64,000 bases of DNA from Agrobacterium tumefaciens (lineage in GTDB: Bacteria > Pseudomonadota > Alphaproteobacteria > Rhizobiales > Rhizobiaceae). Position numbers and translations under genes: made by a program. The DNA is taken from the NCBI RefSeq assembly GCF_000834635.1, contig NZ_JXQV01000008.1, positions 1-64,000 of the forward strand, in the 5' to 3' direction. Of this stretch, positions 44,303 to 53,434 are shown in pieces; the stretch's first letter is position 1, and every line of letters begins with the position of its first letter. The notes beneath the pieces are model-generated. The model saw only the letters and a program-made list of their open reading frames with translations. It searched no databases and was not told the origin of the DNA.

Positions 44303-44953
44303 ATGACACCTATCGGCACCAATGAATTGTTCTTTCTGATGCAGGGTCTGAAATGGACCGTGGCATTGGCGCTCATCGGCTTTATCGGCGGCGGGGTCTT
44401 TGGCCTTTGCGTTGCCATGGCCAGAACAGTCGACAGCAAAATCGGCCAGCGTGTGACCGCCGGTTACATCGCCATCTTCCAAGGAACGCCGCTGCTGATG
44501 CAGCTCTTCGTCGTCTATTATGGCGTGGCACTTGTGGGCCTTGATATCGATGCGTGGCTTGCTGTGGCCATCGCATTTACGCTGCACGCCAGCGCATTTC
44601 TGGGCGAAATCTGGCGCGGCGGCATTCAGGGCGTGCCGAAGGGCCAGACAGAGGCCGCAAAGGCACTCGGTCTGCACTATGTTTCGCGCATGAAAGACGT
44701 CGTCCTGCCTCAGGCTTTCAAGATATCGCTGCCCGCGACCATCGGCTTTCTCGTCCAGCTCATCAAAGGCACCTCGCTTGCAGCAATTGTTGGCTTCGTT
44801 GAGTTGTCGCGTGCCGGACAGATCGTTTCGAACCAGACATTCAAGCCACTGACGGTGTTTGCCATCGTTGGCCTCATCTATTTTCTGATCTGCTGGCCGC
44901 TTTCCTTGTGGGGCGCCGGGGTGGAAAAACGCCTTCAAACCGCATCACGCTAA
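44303..44953 (+). CDS. Polar amino-acid-type ABC transporter permease (second subunit)
   Basis: 216 residues. Same family as the preceding gene: IAIFQGTPLLMQLFVVYYG, SAFLGEIWRGGIQGVPKGQTEAAKALGL, LPATIGFLVQLIKGTSLAAIVG. It has about five membrane segments. It pairs with the gene 10 bases upstream to form the channel. The binding protein follows after a 34-base gap containing GGAGGAG. Confidence 0.9.
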   Translation: MTPIGTNELFFLMQGLKWTVALALIGFIGGGVFGLCVAMARTVDSKIGQRVTAGYIAIFQGTPLLMQLFVVYYGVALVGLDIDAWLAVAIAFTLHASAFLGEIWRGGIQGVPKGQTEAAKALGLHYVSRMKDVVLPQAFKISLPATIGFLVQLIKGTSLAAIVGFVELSRAGQIVSNQTFKPLTVFAIVGLIYFLICWPLSLWGAGVEKRLQTASR

Positions 44954-44987
44954 ATCATAAGATCTGCTTTGTAAGGAGGAGCAAACT

Positions 44988-45827
44988 ATGAAGTTCATGA
45001 GCAAGACAATTAATCGCCGTATGGTGCTTGCGCTGGCCGCAGCCACCGTAACCCTGCCACTTATGGCGTCGAACAACGCCTTTGCCGGCACGATTGAAGA
45101 AGCAAAGGCCAAAGGCACCGTCGTCATCGGTATTCAGGGCGACAACTCACCTTGGGGCTTTGTGAATTCCAGCGGCGTTCAGGACGGACTTGACGCCGAC
45201 ATCGGCAAGGCATTTGCCGACCACCTCGGCGTTAAGGTTCAGTTTGTGCCGCTGGCCGTCGCAAACCGCATTCCTGCTCTCATGACAGGCAAGGTTGACG
45301 TGCTGTTTGCCACCATGGGCATGACAGCAGAACGCGCAAAGACCATTCAGTATTCACAGCCCTATGCGGGCAACGTTCTCTCGGTCTACGGACCAAAGGA
45401 CAAGAAGATTGCTGGCTACGATGATCTGACAGGCGTTTCTGTCGGCGTTCCCAAGTCGAGTGCAATGGATACGTCCATCACCGCTGGTGCTGGCTCCAAA
45501 GCCAATATCCTTCGATTTGATGATGATGCTGCCAATATTCAGGCTCTGATCTCAGGTCAGGTCGAAGTGGTAGGCGGCAACCAGTTTTACGGTGATCGCC
45601 TCAATGCGGCAGCTGCCGGAAAATACGAATCCAAGTTCGATCTGACCACACTTTACAACGGCGCAGGCACTCGTCCGGGCGAAAAAGACTGGAACGCCTC
45701 CGTCAATGAGTTCCTGTTGAAGATCAAGGGCAATGGCGAACTGGCGAAGATCTACACGAAGTGGATGAAGCGGGACGTTCCGGCCTTCCCGGAATCCCTC
45801 CCTGATATCCCCTTCACGGTAAAGTAA
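44988..45827 (+). CDS. Periplasmic solute-binding protein family 3 of the importer
   Basis: 279 residues with an N-terminal signal ([19 protein letters not shown], cleavage after NNAFA). The family-3 fold is visible in [63 protein letters not shown] and the late [26 protein letters not shown]. The usual amino-acid-clamping Arg of this family sits in a segment that here reads [13 protein letters not shown], so the ligand is not obvious. The SD is strong (AAGGAGGAG). Confidence 0.9.
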   Translation: MKFMSKTINRRMVLALAAATVTLPLMASNNAFAGTIEEAKAKGTVVIGIQGDNSPWGFVNSSGVQDGLDADIGKAFADHLGVKVQFVPLAVANRIPALMTGKVDVLFATMGMTAERAKTIQYSQPYAGNVLSVYGPKDKKIAGYDDLTGVSVGVPKSSAMDTSITAGAGSKANILRFDDDAANIQALISGQVEVVGGNQFYGDRLNAAAAGKYESKFDLTTLYNGAGTRPGEKDWNASVNEFLLKIKGNGELAKIYTKWMKRDVPAFPESLPDIPFTVK

Positions 45828-45840
45828 GCTGGAGGCTCCC

Positions 45841-46602
45841 ATGCTGCAAACCACCGATACACAAGTTCCGTTGATCGCTCTTGAAGCGGTGGAAAAGTGG
45901 TATGGATCCTTTCATGCCCTGAAGAATATCAATCTGACGGTTCACAAAGGCGAGAAAATCGTGCTTTGCGGGCCGTCAGGCTCAGGCAAATCAACCTTGA
46001 TCCGTTGCATCAATCACCTTGAAGACATTCAACGGGGCACGATCACCGTCGAGGGCACGAAGCTGACGTCGTCAGCAAGCGCCATCGACACGGTCCGGCG
46101 TGAAGTCGGCATGGTGTTTCAGAACTTCAACCTGTTTCCGCACAAGACAATTCTCGAAAACTGCACCCTTGCGCCGATGCGCGTTAAGGGCCTGTCGAAG
46201 GCAGATGCCGACCAGACAGCGCGCAAGTATCTCGAACGTGTTCGCATCCTTGATCAGGCAGACAAATATCCGGCCCAACTGTCCGGTGGCCAGCAGCAAC
46301 GCGCAGCCATTGCGCGCGCGCTTTGCATGGAGCCCAAGGCCATGCTGTTTGATGAACCCACATCGGCTCTTGATCCTGAGATGGTCAAGGAAGTTCTCGA
46401 CACCATGATCGGACTGGCCAAGGACGGCATGACGATGATCTGCGTGACACATGAAATGGGATTTGCCCGGCAGGTGGCAGACCGCGTTGTGTTTATGGCT
46501 TCCGGCGAAATCATTGAAGAAGCGCCGCCGGAAGAGTTCTTCAAGAACCCGCAACATCAGCGGACCCGCACCTTCCTTGGTGAAATTCTTGCCCACCATT
46601 AA
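45841..46602 (+). CDS. Polar amino-acid-type ABC transporter ATP-binding protein
   Basis: 253 residues, GlnQ/HisP type: Walker [11 protein letters not shown]-loop [13 protein letters not shown], signature [15 protein letters not shown], Walker [15 protein letters not shown], switch [15 protein letters not shown], and the family ending [14 protein letters not shown]. It drives import by the two permeases encoded upstream. The dehydrogenase-like gene follows after 48 bases. Confidence 0.94.
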   Translation: MLQTTDTQVPLIALEAVEKWYGSFHALKNINLTVHKGEKIVLCGPSGSGKSTLIRCINHLEDIQRGTITVEGTKLTSSASAIDTVRREVGMVFQNFNLFPHKTILENCTLAPMRVKGLSKADADQTARKYLERVRILDQADKYPAQLSGGQQQRAAIARALCMEPKAMLFDEPTSALDPEMVKEVLDTMIGLAKDGMTMICVTHEMGFARQVADRVVFMASGEIIEEAPPEEFFKNPQHQRTRTFLGEILAHH

Positions 46603-46650
46603 TGGGCGCTCCCCTCTTCCAAGCAGCCTTTCCCTGATGAGAATACCGAC

Positions 46651-47520
46651 ATGACAGACAGAAAAACATTGAAGGTCGGGCTGATCGGTGCCGACATCCA
46701 GCTTTCCAAAACGCCAGCAATGCACATGCGTGAAGGTGCCGCCCATGGCATCGACTACGACTACGCGTTGATAGACATTAACACTCGGAACCTGCCGGAA
46801 AGCGCCTTATCTGATCTTCTTGACGAGGCGGAAAGTCTCGGTTTTGCAGGCGTCAACATTACCCACCCCTTCAAGCAACGGGTCATTCCCCTTCTTCATG
46901 ATTTGTCGGAAGATGCGCAAATGCTGGGTGCAGTTAACACCGTCGTGTTCCGCGATGGCAAAAGAACCGGCCACAATACGGACTGGTACGGCTTCCATGA
47001 AAGTTTCAAAGCGGGCCTGCCCGAAGCAAAGCGCGACCGCGTTCTGTTGATTGGCGCGGGTGGCGCAGGCGTTGCTGTGGCGCATGCTGCTTTGAAGCTG
47101 GATATTCAACGTCTCGATATTCTCGATCAGGATATAGGCCGCGCAGCACAGCTTGCAGACCATCTCAATGATCGGTTCGGGGCAGAACGCGCTTTTGTCG
47201 TCGAGAAGCCGGAAGACTCCTTGCCGCACGCAGACGGTTTGATCCACGCAACACCCACCGGCATGCCTGCACATCCCGGAATGCCGGTACCATCAGCTCT
47301 GATCGAGCCCCGCCATTGGGTTGCAGACATTGTCTACATGCCGCTAATCACGGAATTGCTCGCCGAAGCGGGGCGAAAAGGCTGTCAGGTTCTGCCGGGC
47401 GGCGGCATGGCAGTTTTCCAGGCCGTGGGCGCTTTCCGGTTATTTTCTGGTCTGGAGCCAGATCCGGCCCGCATGCGTGCGCACTTTGACGAACTTTGCA
47501 TGGATGAGGCTGCGGCATGA
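46651..47520 (+). CDS. Shikimate/quinate dehydrogenase-like enzyme (AroE/YdiB family)
   Basis: 289 residues. The substrate domain shows GADIQLSKTPAMHMREGAA, GVNITHPFKQ with the catalytic Lys, LGAVNTVVF and GHNTDWYGF with the catalytic Asp. The nucleotide domain has GAGGAGVAVAHAALKL; an acidic residue (ILDQD) after the second strand suggests NAD rather than NADP. It interconverts shikimate or quinate with the 3-dehydro compound. Its place between an importer and a QuiC-type dehydratase suggests a catabolic rather than biosynthetic role. Confidence 0.85.
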   Translation: MTDRKTLKVGLIGADIQLSKTPAMHMREGAAHGIDYDYALIDINTRNLPESALSDLLDEAESLGFAGVNITHPFKQRVIPLLHDLSEDAQMLGAVNTVVFRDGKRTGHNTDWYGFHESFKAGLPEAKRDRVLLIGAGGAGVAVAHAALKLDIQRLDILDQDIGRAAQLADHLNDRFGAERAFVVEKPEDSLPHADGLIHATPTGMPAHPGMPVPSALIEPRHWVADIVYMPLITELLAEAGRKGCQVLPGGGMAVFQAVGAFRLFSGLEPDPARMRAHFDELCMDEAAA

Positions 47521-47551
47521 CATCGTCTGCGCGTAGTGACCACAAGATGTG

Positions 47552-47576
47552 GACCGGCTTTACCGACCGGTCTTTT
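47552..47576 (+). terminator. Terminator after the dehydrogenase gene, overlapping the tetR 3' end
   Basis: GACCGG (47552-47557) and CCGGTC (47567-47572) with a 9-base loop, followed by TTTT. It extends into the last codons of the convergent TetR gene. Confidence 0.5.
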
Positions 47577-48258
47577 CGGTAGCCCCGATATGTTCAACCC
47601 GAAGCACATAGCGCAGCACCATTTCCGCGACATGCTTCGAAAGGGTTTCCTGGCCGTCGTCGGTAAACAGGTTGCCACCGAAAATGAACGAGAAGGTCGC
47701 AGCATTCGAAACGTTGAAGAACGACAGCGCGCTGATCTGCCAGTGCAGTTCCAGCGCGCCGACGCCCTCACGAAAGACGCCCTGCTTTTGGCCACGCACG
47801 AGAACATTCTCCAAGGCATCGATCGCGGGGCGATTGAGCTCTCGGATCGTTTCAGAAGCCTGCATGTGACGGCCATGGTGAACGTTCTCGATCATGACCA
47901 TTCGTATGAAAGCCGGATGGCGACGATGGTGATCGAAGGTAAACCGACAGAGCTTGTCGAGTGCGGCAACCGGCTCCATCTCGTCCAGTTCAAGGCCGCT
48001 TTCACCGCCGCGCACCTGCGCATAGGCAGCTTCAAGCGCCTGTTGGTAGAGGCCTTCCTTGTCTCCGTAGTAGTAGTAAATCATGCGCTTGGATGTGCGG
48101 GTACGCGCAGCAATCTCATCGATGCGCGCACCAGACAGGCCGTTTTGCGCAAACTCATCCATGGCAACGCAAAGAATATCGCGTCGCACACCCTCCGGGT
48201 CGCGCTTGGCTTGCCTGGGCGCAAGGGTGCTGTTCGAAGTCGCCGCTTTCGTCATCAT
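47560..48258 (-). CDS. TetR-family regulator of the quinate/shikimate-type module
   Basis: 232 residues from ATG 48258; a second ATG follows at once, and a longer frame to 48300 would run close to the operator. The helix-turn-helix is at ~25-70 (RRDILCVAMDEFAQNGLSGARIDEIAARTRTSKRMIYYYYGDKEGLY broken by turns). The C-terminal ligand domain contains HHRRHPAFIRMVMIENVHHG and LSFFNVSNAATFSFIFG. Such regulators control many aromatic and hydroaromatic pathways. It is divergent from quiC, with a candidate operator between them and a matching one before the importer operon. Confidence 0.88.
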   Translation of the reverse strand: MMTKAATSNSTLAPRQAKRDPEGVRRDILCVAMDEFAQNGLSGARIDEIAARTRTSKRMIYYYYGDKEGLYQQALEAAYAQVRGGESGLELDEMEPVAALDKLCRFTFDHHRRHPAFIRMVMIENVHHGRHMQASETIRELNRPAIDALENVLVRGQKQGVFREGVGALELHWQISALSFFNVSNAATFSFIFGGNLFTDDGQETLSKHVAEMVLRYVLRVEHIGATEKTGR

Positions 48259-48304
48259 ACACCTATCAATAGTCCAATCGGCCCGAACTGAAACCGTCAC
48301 TATT

Positions 48305-48318
48305 AACTAATTAGTACA
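48305..48318 (+). promoter_or_regulatory. Candidate TetR-regulator operator (copy 2) between tetR and quiC
   Basis: AACTAATTAGTACA contains the perfect palindrome ACTAATTAGT (48306-48315) and lies 22 bases before the quiC start. It matches the site at 43482-43495 in 12 of 14 bases. Confidence 0.55.
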
Positions 48319-48340
48319 TAATCACGGAAAGGAAGGCAAT

Positions 48341-50275
48341 ATGGTCATCTCCGGCATCGAGACGCAGAAGCAGCCCATGCGGACCTCCATCGCGACCGTT
48401 TCCATCAGCGGCGAGTTTCCCGAAAAGCTTGCGGCGATTGCCAAGGCGGGGTTCTCAGGGGTGGAAATCTTCGAAAATGATTTCCTCACCTATGACGCCT
48501 CCCCCCGTGAAGTCCGCGCGATGGTGAAAGACCACGGCTTGGAAATCACCCTCTTCCAGCCCTTTCGTGATTTTGAAGGCATGCCCGACCACCACCGCCA
48601 GCGCGCATTTGAGCGCGCAGAGCGCAAGTTCGACATCATGGGAGAGCTTGGCACCGAACTCATGCTGATCTGCTCCAACGTCTCGCAGATTTCGCTTGGC
48701 GGGATAGACCGGGCCGCTACCGATTTCCATGAGTTGGGAGAACGTGCGGCAAAGCACGGTCTGCGCGTCGGTTACGAGGCATTGGCCTGGGGGCGTCACG
48801 TCAACGACCACCGCGATGCCTGGGAAGTCGTGCGCCGAGCCGATCATAGCAATGTCGGCATCATTCTGGACAGTTTTCACACGCTGTCGCGCAAGATCGA
48901 CCCGAACTCGATCCGCTCCATTCCCGGCGACAAGATATTCATCGTGCAATTGGCGGACGCCCCGCTGTTTGACATGGACCTTCTCTATTGGAGCCGCCAC
49001 TTTAGAAACATGCCGGGCGAAGGGGATCTCCCGGTCGTTGACTTTATGCGGGCTGTCGCCGCAACCGGTTATGCCGGGCCATTATCTCTAGAAATCTTCA
49101 ACGACCAGTTCCGTGGCGGTTCCGCCCGCCTTCTCGCAGAAGATGGCCACCGCTCGCTCATCAATCTCATGGACAAAGTCCACCGTCTCGAGCCCGATAT
49201 TCGTATCGATGTGCCCAATATGCCCGCGGCTGTGGAAACAAGCGGCGTGGAATTCGTGGAGTTCACGACGGGGCAGAACGAGAAGGCCGAGCTCGAAACT
49301 TTATTGACCACACTCGGCTTCTCGAAATCTGCTCGCCACTGCAATCGCGAGGTTGAGCTCTACACGCAGGGCGATCTTCGCATCGTCATCAATACCGACA
49401 GCACCGGCGACAGCTTTGCCGGCGCGTCCTATTCGGTGCATGGCACGAACGCCTATGCCTTCGGCCTGAAGGTTGATGACGCGAAGTCAGCGCTGGAGCG
49501 GGCCGCCGCCTTGGGCGCGCCAACGTTTTTTGAACCACGCAAAAATGGGGAAGCATCCATTCCGGCCATTCAGGGCGTCGGAAACGGCGTGATCTATTTC
49601 CTTGATGGATCGCCTGCCCTCGCATCAATTTGGGAGAATGAGTTTTCGCAGCTTCCTTCGCAAACCACTGGAGATGCCGGACTGACCCGCATTGATCATC
49701 TGGCGCAGACAACGCGCTACGATGAAATGCTGACATGGCTGCTGTTTTATACGTCGATCTTCTCCATGCGCCGCACCCCTATGGTTGATGTGGTGGAGCC
49801 GGGCGGCCTCGTGCGCAGTCAGGCCATAGAAAGCCTCCCAAAACCCGATTTCCGCCTGACGATGAATGGTGCTGATAACCGCAAGACGTTCGCTGGGAAG
49901 TTCTTGGCAGAAGGGTTCGGCACCAGCATCCAGCACATCGCTTTCTCGACCGACGATATTTTTGCCACGGCGCGGGCACTTCACGACCGGGGCTTTCGCG
50001 CCCTGCCGATTTCGCGCAACTATTATGATGATCTTGAAGCACGCTTTGGACTGGAACCCGAATTTTCCGACGCGCTGCGCGCCTCGAGCATTCTATACGA
50101 CCGCGACGAGCAGGGTGAATATTTCCAGATCTATAGCCAGACCTTCGGCGAGGGTTTTTTCTTCGAGATTGTCGAACGACGCGGGAATTATGCCGGATAT
50201 GGAGCCATGAACGCACCATTCCGCATCGGCGCACAACGTCGGTTGCTCCGCCCGGCGGGAATACCCCGAGACTAA
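48341..50275 (+). CDS. quiC: 3-dehydroshikimate dehydratase with HPPD-like C-terminal domain (QuiC type)
   Basis: 644 residues; AAGGAAGG precedes the ATG. Residues ~13-290 form a sugar-isomerase-like TIM barrel. E146, D177, Q203 and E251 line up with the metal ligands recalled for Pseudomonas putida QuiC1 (E134, D165, Q191, E239) at a constant offset of 12. Residues ~300-635 are two vicinal-oxygen-chelate repeats like 4-hydroxyphenylpyruvate dioxygenase, with the facial triad H453, H532 and E609 retained. The reaction is 3-dehydroshikimate to protocatechuate, feeding the beta-ketoadipate pathway, whose genes are not in this window. The role of the C-terminal part is unsettled. Confidence 0.92.
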   Translation: MVISGIETQKQPMRTSIATVSISGEFPEKLAAIAKAGFSGVEIFENDFLTYDASPREVRAMVKDHGLEITLFQPFRDFEGMPDHHRQRAFERAERKFDIMGELGTELMLICSNVSQISLGGIDRAATDFHELGERAAKHGLRVGYEALAWGRHVNDHRDAWEVVRRADHSNVGIILDSFHTLSRKIDPNSIRSIPGDKIFIVQLADAPLFDMDLLYWSRHFRNMPGEGDLPVVDFMRAVAATGYAGPLSLEIFNDQFRGGSARLLAEDGHRSLINLMDKVHRLEPDIRIDVPNMPAAVETSGVEFVEFTTGQNEKAELETLLTTLGFSKSARHCNREVELYTQGDLRIVINTDSTGDSFAGASYSVHGTNAYAFGLKVDDAKSALERAAALGAPTFFEPRKNGEASIPAIQGVGNGVIYFLDGSPALASIWENEFSQLPSQTTGDAGLTRIDHLAQTTRYDEMLTWLLFYTSIFSMRRTPMVDVVEPGGLVRSQAIESLPKPDFRLTMNGADNRKTFAGKFLAEGFGTSIQHIAFSTDDIFATARALHDRGFRALPISRNYYDDLEARFGLEPEFSDALRASSILYDRDEQGEYFQIYSQTFGEGFFFEIVERRGNYAGYGAMNAPFRIGAQRRLLRPAGIPRD

Positions 50276-50278
50276 GCG

Positions 50279-51595
50279 TCAGGTGTGGTCAGGCATATTC
50301 TGTGGATCGCCGACCCGAAAGCCGAGGCGGTCAAGGCCGCGCTGGACTTCGGGCGCCCCCATAAACAGCGCCCATAACAGACCAGAACGATAGTTCTCAA
50401 TCATTGCCACGATGGGGCCCTGGTCAATCGCCAGATGCGTTTCTGCCATCCAACCGGTGACCGGCGAGAAGGCATCGACAAAGCCGTACCGCGCCATCAG
50501 CTTGCCGCCATCGTAACTGAGGAATGCGCGAGCCGCGGCAGTCGCTTCGTCAGGGCACACAGGAAAACTGGAGAGCGCAGCGGTAGGGGAGATGATGTCA
50601 TTATCCTGCGTTGGAGAATGAACGCGGTAGCCCTTCGGGCCATCGCTGGCGGTCATTCCCCAAAAATCCGATCCGGGAAATTTTGACTGACAATACAGGT
50701 AGTTGATCCGCGTGTGCGCCTCCACCTGTTGCCAATAATCCGCATAGGTATCGGAAAGGCCCCTCGGGTCCAGCGTGCAGAAGGAATATTGCGAGAGAAA
50801 CAGTGGCCCGCCATAGGGTTCGCCCAGCGGCAAGACCGTTCCCAAATAGGAGTTGCCATTCACCATGTCCCCCGACCGTGCCCATCCCTTGTGGTAATGG
50901 ACCGGATCAATCGCGTCTTTCTCAGCGCCTGCGGCCAGCACATAGCTAACCAGGGCTTCATTCCAACCGGTGATGGTCAGATCCAGAGACCATCGCCGTC
51001 CGGGGCTCCAGTGCCACCACAGCGGGCCATCCGTTGCCCGCGTGTACCAGTCCCACTCGATGGATCCGATCAGGTCATTTGCAAGGGCGCGAAAGCGGGT
51101 TTCAGCCAATGTGGAACGGTAGAAATACTGCCGAGCGCATATCAGACCCTGCAGCAGAAAGGCCGTTTCGACCAGATCGCCGCCATCATCTTTCGGCCCA
51201 AAGGCAATGACCTCGCTGGTTTCTGCATGGATGAAATGAGCAAATGCACCGTGAAAACGTTTTGCCTTGTGCAGGGCTGCGACCATCCGTGTGACACGAT
51301 CCAGCGCCTCGTCACGGGTTATCCAGCGCCGTTCTGCACCCACGATGATGGCGAGAAACGAAAAGCCAGTGCCTGAAACGGACGCAATTTCGTTGATGAC
51401 CGAGCCATCAGAGCGCAGGCGGTCTCGTGCCAATCCAGAAACCGGATGACTGCCGAGCCAGAAATAATCGAAGGTACGTCGCTGAATGTCTTCAACATCA
51501 TCGGGCAGTGATCTTTGAGGGACAAGACCCTGCCCATTCCATATCTGATTTTCGGTATCCAAAATGCTGCCCGGCGTCCATGATAAGTTCGCCAC
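50279..51595 (-). CDS. Stand-alone glycoamylase-like protein (PF10091 type, possible beta-1,2-glucanase)
   Basis: 438 residues from GTG 51595; no better start is evident. Recognised features are DIQRRTFDYFWLGSHPVSGLARDR, SVSGTGFSFLAIIVGAERRWI, TITGWNEALVSYVLAAGAE, GGPLFLSQYSF and FWGMTASDGPKGY, the glycoamylase-like (alpha/alpha)6 domain. It is shared by GH144 endo-beta-1,2-glucanases and by a domain of cyclic beta-1,2-glucan synthases. No signal peptide is seen, so action in the cytoplasm is likely. Cyclic beta-1,2-glucans are made by this bacterial order, which makes them a candidate substrate (inference). It converges with quiC with a 3-base gap. Confidence 0.78.
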   Translation of the reverse strand: MANLSWTPGSILDTENQIWNGQGLVPQRSLPDDVEDIQRRTFDYFWLGSHPVSGLARDRLRSDGSVINEIASVSGTGFSFLAIIVGAERRWITRDEALDRVTRMVAALHKAKRFHGAFAHFIHAETSEVIAFGPKDDGGDLVETAFLLQGLICARQYFYRSTLAETRFRALANDLIGSIEWDWYTRATDGPLWWHWSPGRRWSLDLTITGWNEALVSYVLAAGAEKDAIDPVHYHKGWARSGDMVNGNSYLGTVLPLGEPYGGPLFLSQYSFCTLDPRGLSDTYADYWQQVEAHTRINYLYCQSKFPGSDFWGMTASDGPKGYRVHSPTQDNDIISPTAALSSFPVCPDEATAAARAFLSYDGGKLMARYGFVDAFSPVTGWMAETHLAIDQGPIVAMIENYRSGLLWALFMGAPEVQRGLDRLGFRVGDPQNMPDHT

Positions 51596-51712
51596 CCTAT
51601 CCCAAACAATTGGGCGATATTATAGCCACTTGCGCCGACAGCGGCCGTCATCGACCGCTCACAATCGACGCAAGGTTCCATTGCCATGACGTCTGATCGG
51701 GTTGAGCGTCAC

Positions 51713-53434
51713 CTATTCGAAGACGAACAGCGTATCTCCGACCTGAAGGTAGTCGCCTTCTTTGACACGCAGACGCACCGTGCCTGCCTTGGGTGCTGTT
51801 ACCTGCGTTTCCATTTTCATGGCTTCCATAACGGCAACCAGATCGCCTTCTGAGACCGCAGATCCATCTTCCACCTTGAAAGACTGAAGTGTTCCCGAAA
51901 CGGGCGCGACAATACCGACGTTTTCGGAACGTGTTTCCGTTGCGGGCTTACCTGCACCACCGGCGGAACCGAGGCCGGCCAACAACGGATGCGGCAAGCC
52001 AACAGCAACGCGCTTTCCATCTATCTCCAGCCATGTGCGTGTCATCGCAATGTCGTCGACAGGCTTTTGCCGCTCCATCGCATCGGGCATGTCGGCAAAA
52101 TCCGTTTCGATCCAGCGGGTGTGAACCTTGAAACCGTCCCTCCCGATAAAATCATCAGCATCAATCGCTGCACGGTGGAAGGGCAAAACGGTCGCCACGC
52201 CCTCAATGCGGAATTCCTTCAACGCACGGCGGGCACGGCGCAGCACCTGCTCCCGGTCCGTGCCGGTCACAATCAGCTTTGCCATGAGGGAGTCGAACAC
52301 GCCCGGAACTGTCGATCCGGTAACGACACCGCTATCCAGACGGATGCCGGGGCCGGATGGCGGATCGAAGACAGTGATTGCCCCGGGCGTTGGCAAAAAC
52401 CCGCGACCGGGATCTTCTGCGTTGATGCGAAACTCCATGGAGTGTCCGCGCGGCTCAGGTGTTTCGGAGATCTGGAGCGGATGGCCCTCTGCCACACGAA
52501 ACTGCTCGATGACAAGGTCGATGCCCGTGGTCTCTTCGGTCACCGGATGCTCGACCTGAAGGCGCGTATTGACCTCCAGAAACGAGATCGTGCCATCTAC
52601 ACCCAGCAGGAACTCAACCGTTCCTGCGCCGGAATAGCCCGCCGCAGCGCAGATGGCCTTGGCAGAATCGTGGATTTTCTGACGCTGCTCAGGTCGCAGG
52701 AACGGGGCGGGAGCCTCTTCGATAAGCTTCTGATTTCGACGTTGCAGCGAACAATCCCGCGTGCCCAGCACGACGACATTGCCGTGCATGTCGGCAATGA
52801 CCTGCGCTTCGATATGGCGCGGGCGATCCAGGAACCGTTCCAGAAAACATTCGCCACGGCCAAAGGCGGCTGTGGCCTCACGCACAGCGGAATCGTAGAG
52901 ATCGGCAATCTCCTCCATCTTCCACGCGACCTTAATGCCGCGCCCACCACCGCCATGCGCCGCCTTAATGGCAACAGGCAAACCGTGCGCTTGCGCAAAG
53001 GCGGTCACTTCGGCAGCCGTGGCAACAGGACCGTCACTGCCCGCAACCAGAGGAGCGCCGACGCTCTTGGCAATGCGTCGTGCCTCGACCTTGTCACCCA
53101 GCACTGTAATGACCTGAGGATCAGGGCCGATCCAGATCAGTCCTGCATCGATAACGGCCTGCGCAAACTCCGCGCGCTCGGAAAGGAATCCGTAGCCCGG
53201 ATGAACAGCATCAGCGCCGGAACGCTTGGCAATGGCAATGAGTTTTGCAATATCTAGATAGGTTTCCGAAGGGCGCACGCCCTCCAGCCCATAGGCTTCA
53301 TCTGCAAGTGTGACGAACAGCGCATCCTGATCAGGGTCCGCATAAACGGCGACCGATCCGACGCCGTAATCACGGCATGCGCGGATAATGCGCACCGCGA
53401 TCTCGCCACGATTGGCAATCAGCACTTTTTTCAT
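51713..53434 (-). CDS. Biotin carboxylase-biotin carrier fusion of the pxp locus
   Basis: 573 residues. Residues 1-450 are biotin carboxylase ([21 protein letters not shown] broken, [15 protein letters not shown], the ATP-grasp loop [28 protein letters not shown]). The last ~75 residues are a biotinyl domain with EAMKM and biotin-accepting K540. No carboxyltransferase domain is present in the chain. It overlaps by 4 bases the PxpB-PxpC fusion, whose halves correspond to the carboxyltransferase-like part of urea carboxylase. The two proteins together could form a urea-carboxylase-like enzyme. Confidence 0.92.
   Translation of the reverse strand: MKKVLIANRGEIAVRIIRACRDYGVGSVAVYADPDQDALFVTLADEAYGLEGVRPSETYLDIAKLIAIAKRSGADAVHPGYGFLSERAEFAQAVIDAGLIWIGPDPQVITVLGDKVEARRIAKSVGAPLVAGSDGPVATAAEVTAFAQAHGLPVAIKAAHGGGGRGIKVAWKMEEIADLYDSAVREATAAFGRGECFLERFLDRPRHIEAQVIADMHGNVVVLGTRDCSLQRRNQKLIEEAPAPFLRPEQRQKIHDSAKAICAAAGYSGAGTVEFLLGVDGTISFLEVNTRLQVEHPVTEETTGIDLVIEQFRVAEGHPLQISETPEPRGHSMEFRINAEDPGRGFLPTPGAITVFDPPSGPGIRLDSGVVTGSTVPGVFDSLMAKLIVTGTDREQVLRRARRALKEFRIEGVATVLPFHRAAIDADDFIGRDGFKVHTRWIETDFADMPDAMERQKPVDDIAMTRTWLEIDGKRVAVGLPHPLLAGLGSAGGAGKPATETRSENVGIVAPVSGTLQSFKVEDGSAVSEGDLVAVMEAMKMETQVTAPKAGTVRLRVKEGDYLQVGDTLFVFE

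Noticed and set aside
51989..53257. 422-codon open frame antisense to the biotin carboxylase gene
   Set aside because: Mirror frame of a strongly conserved gene; the translation has no family features.
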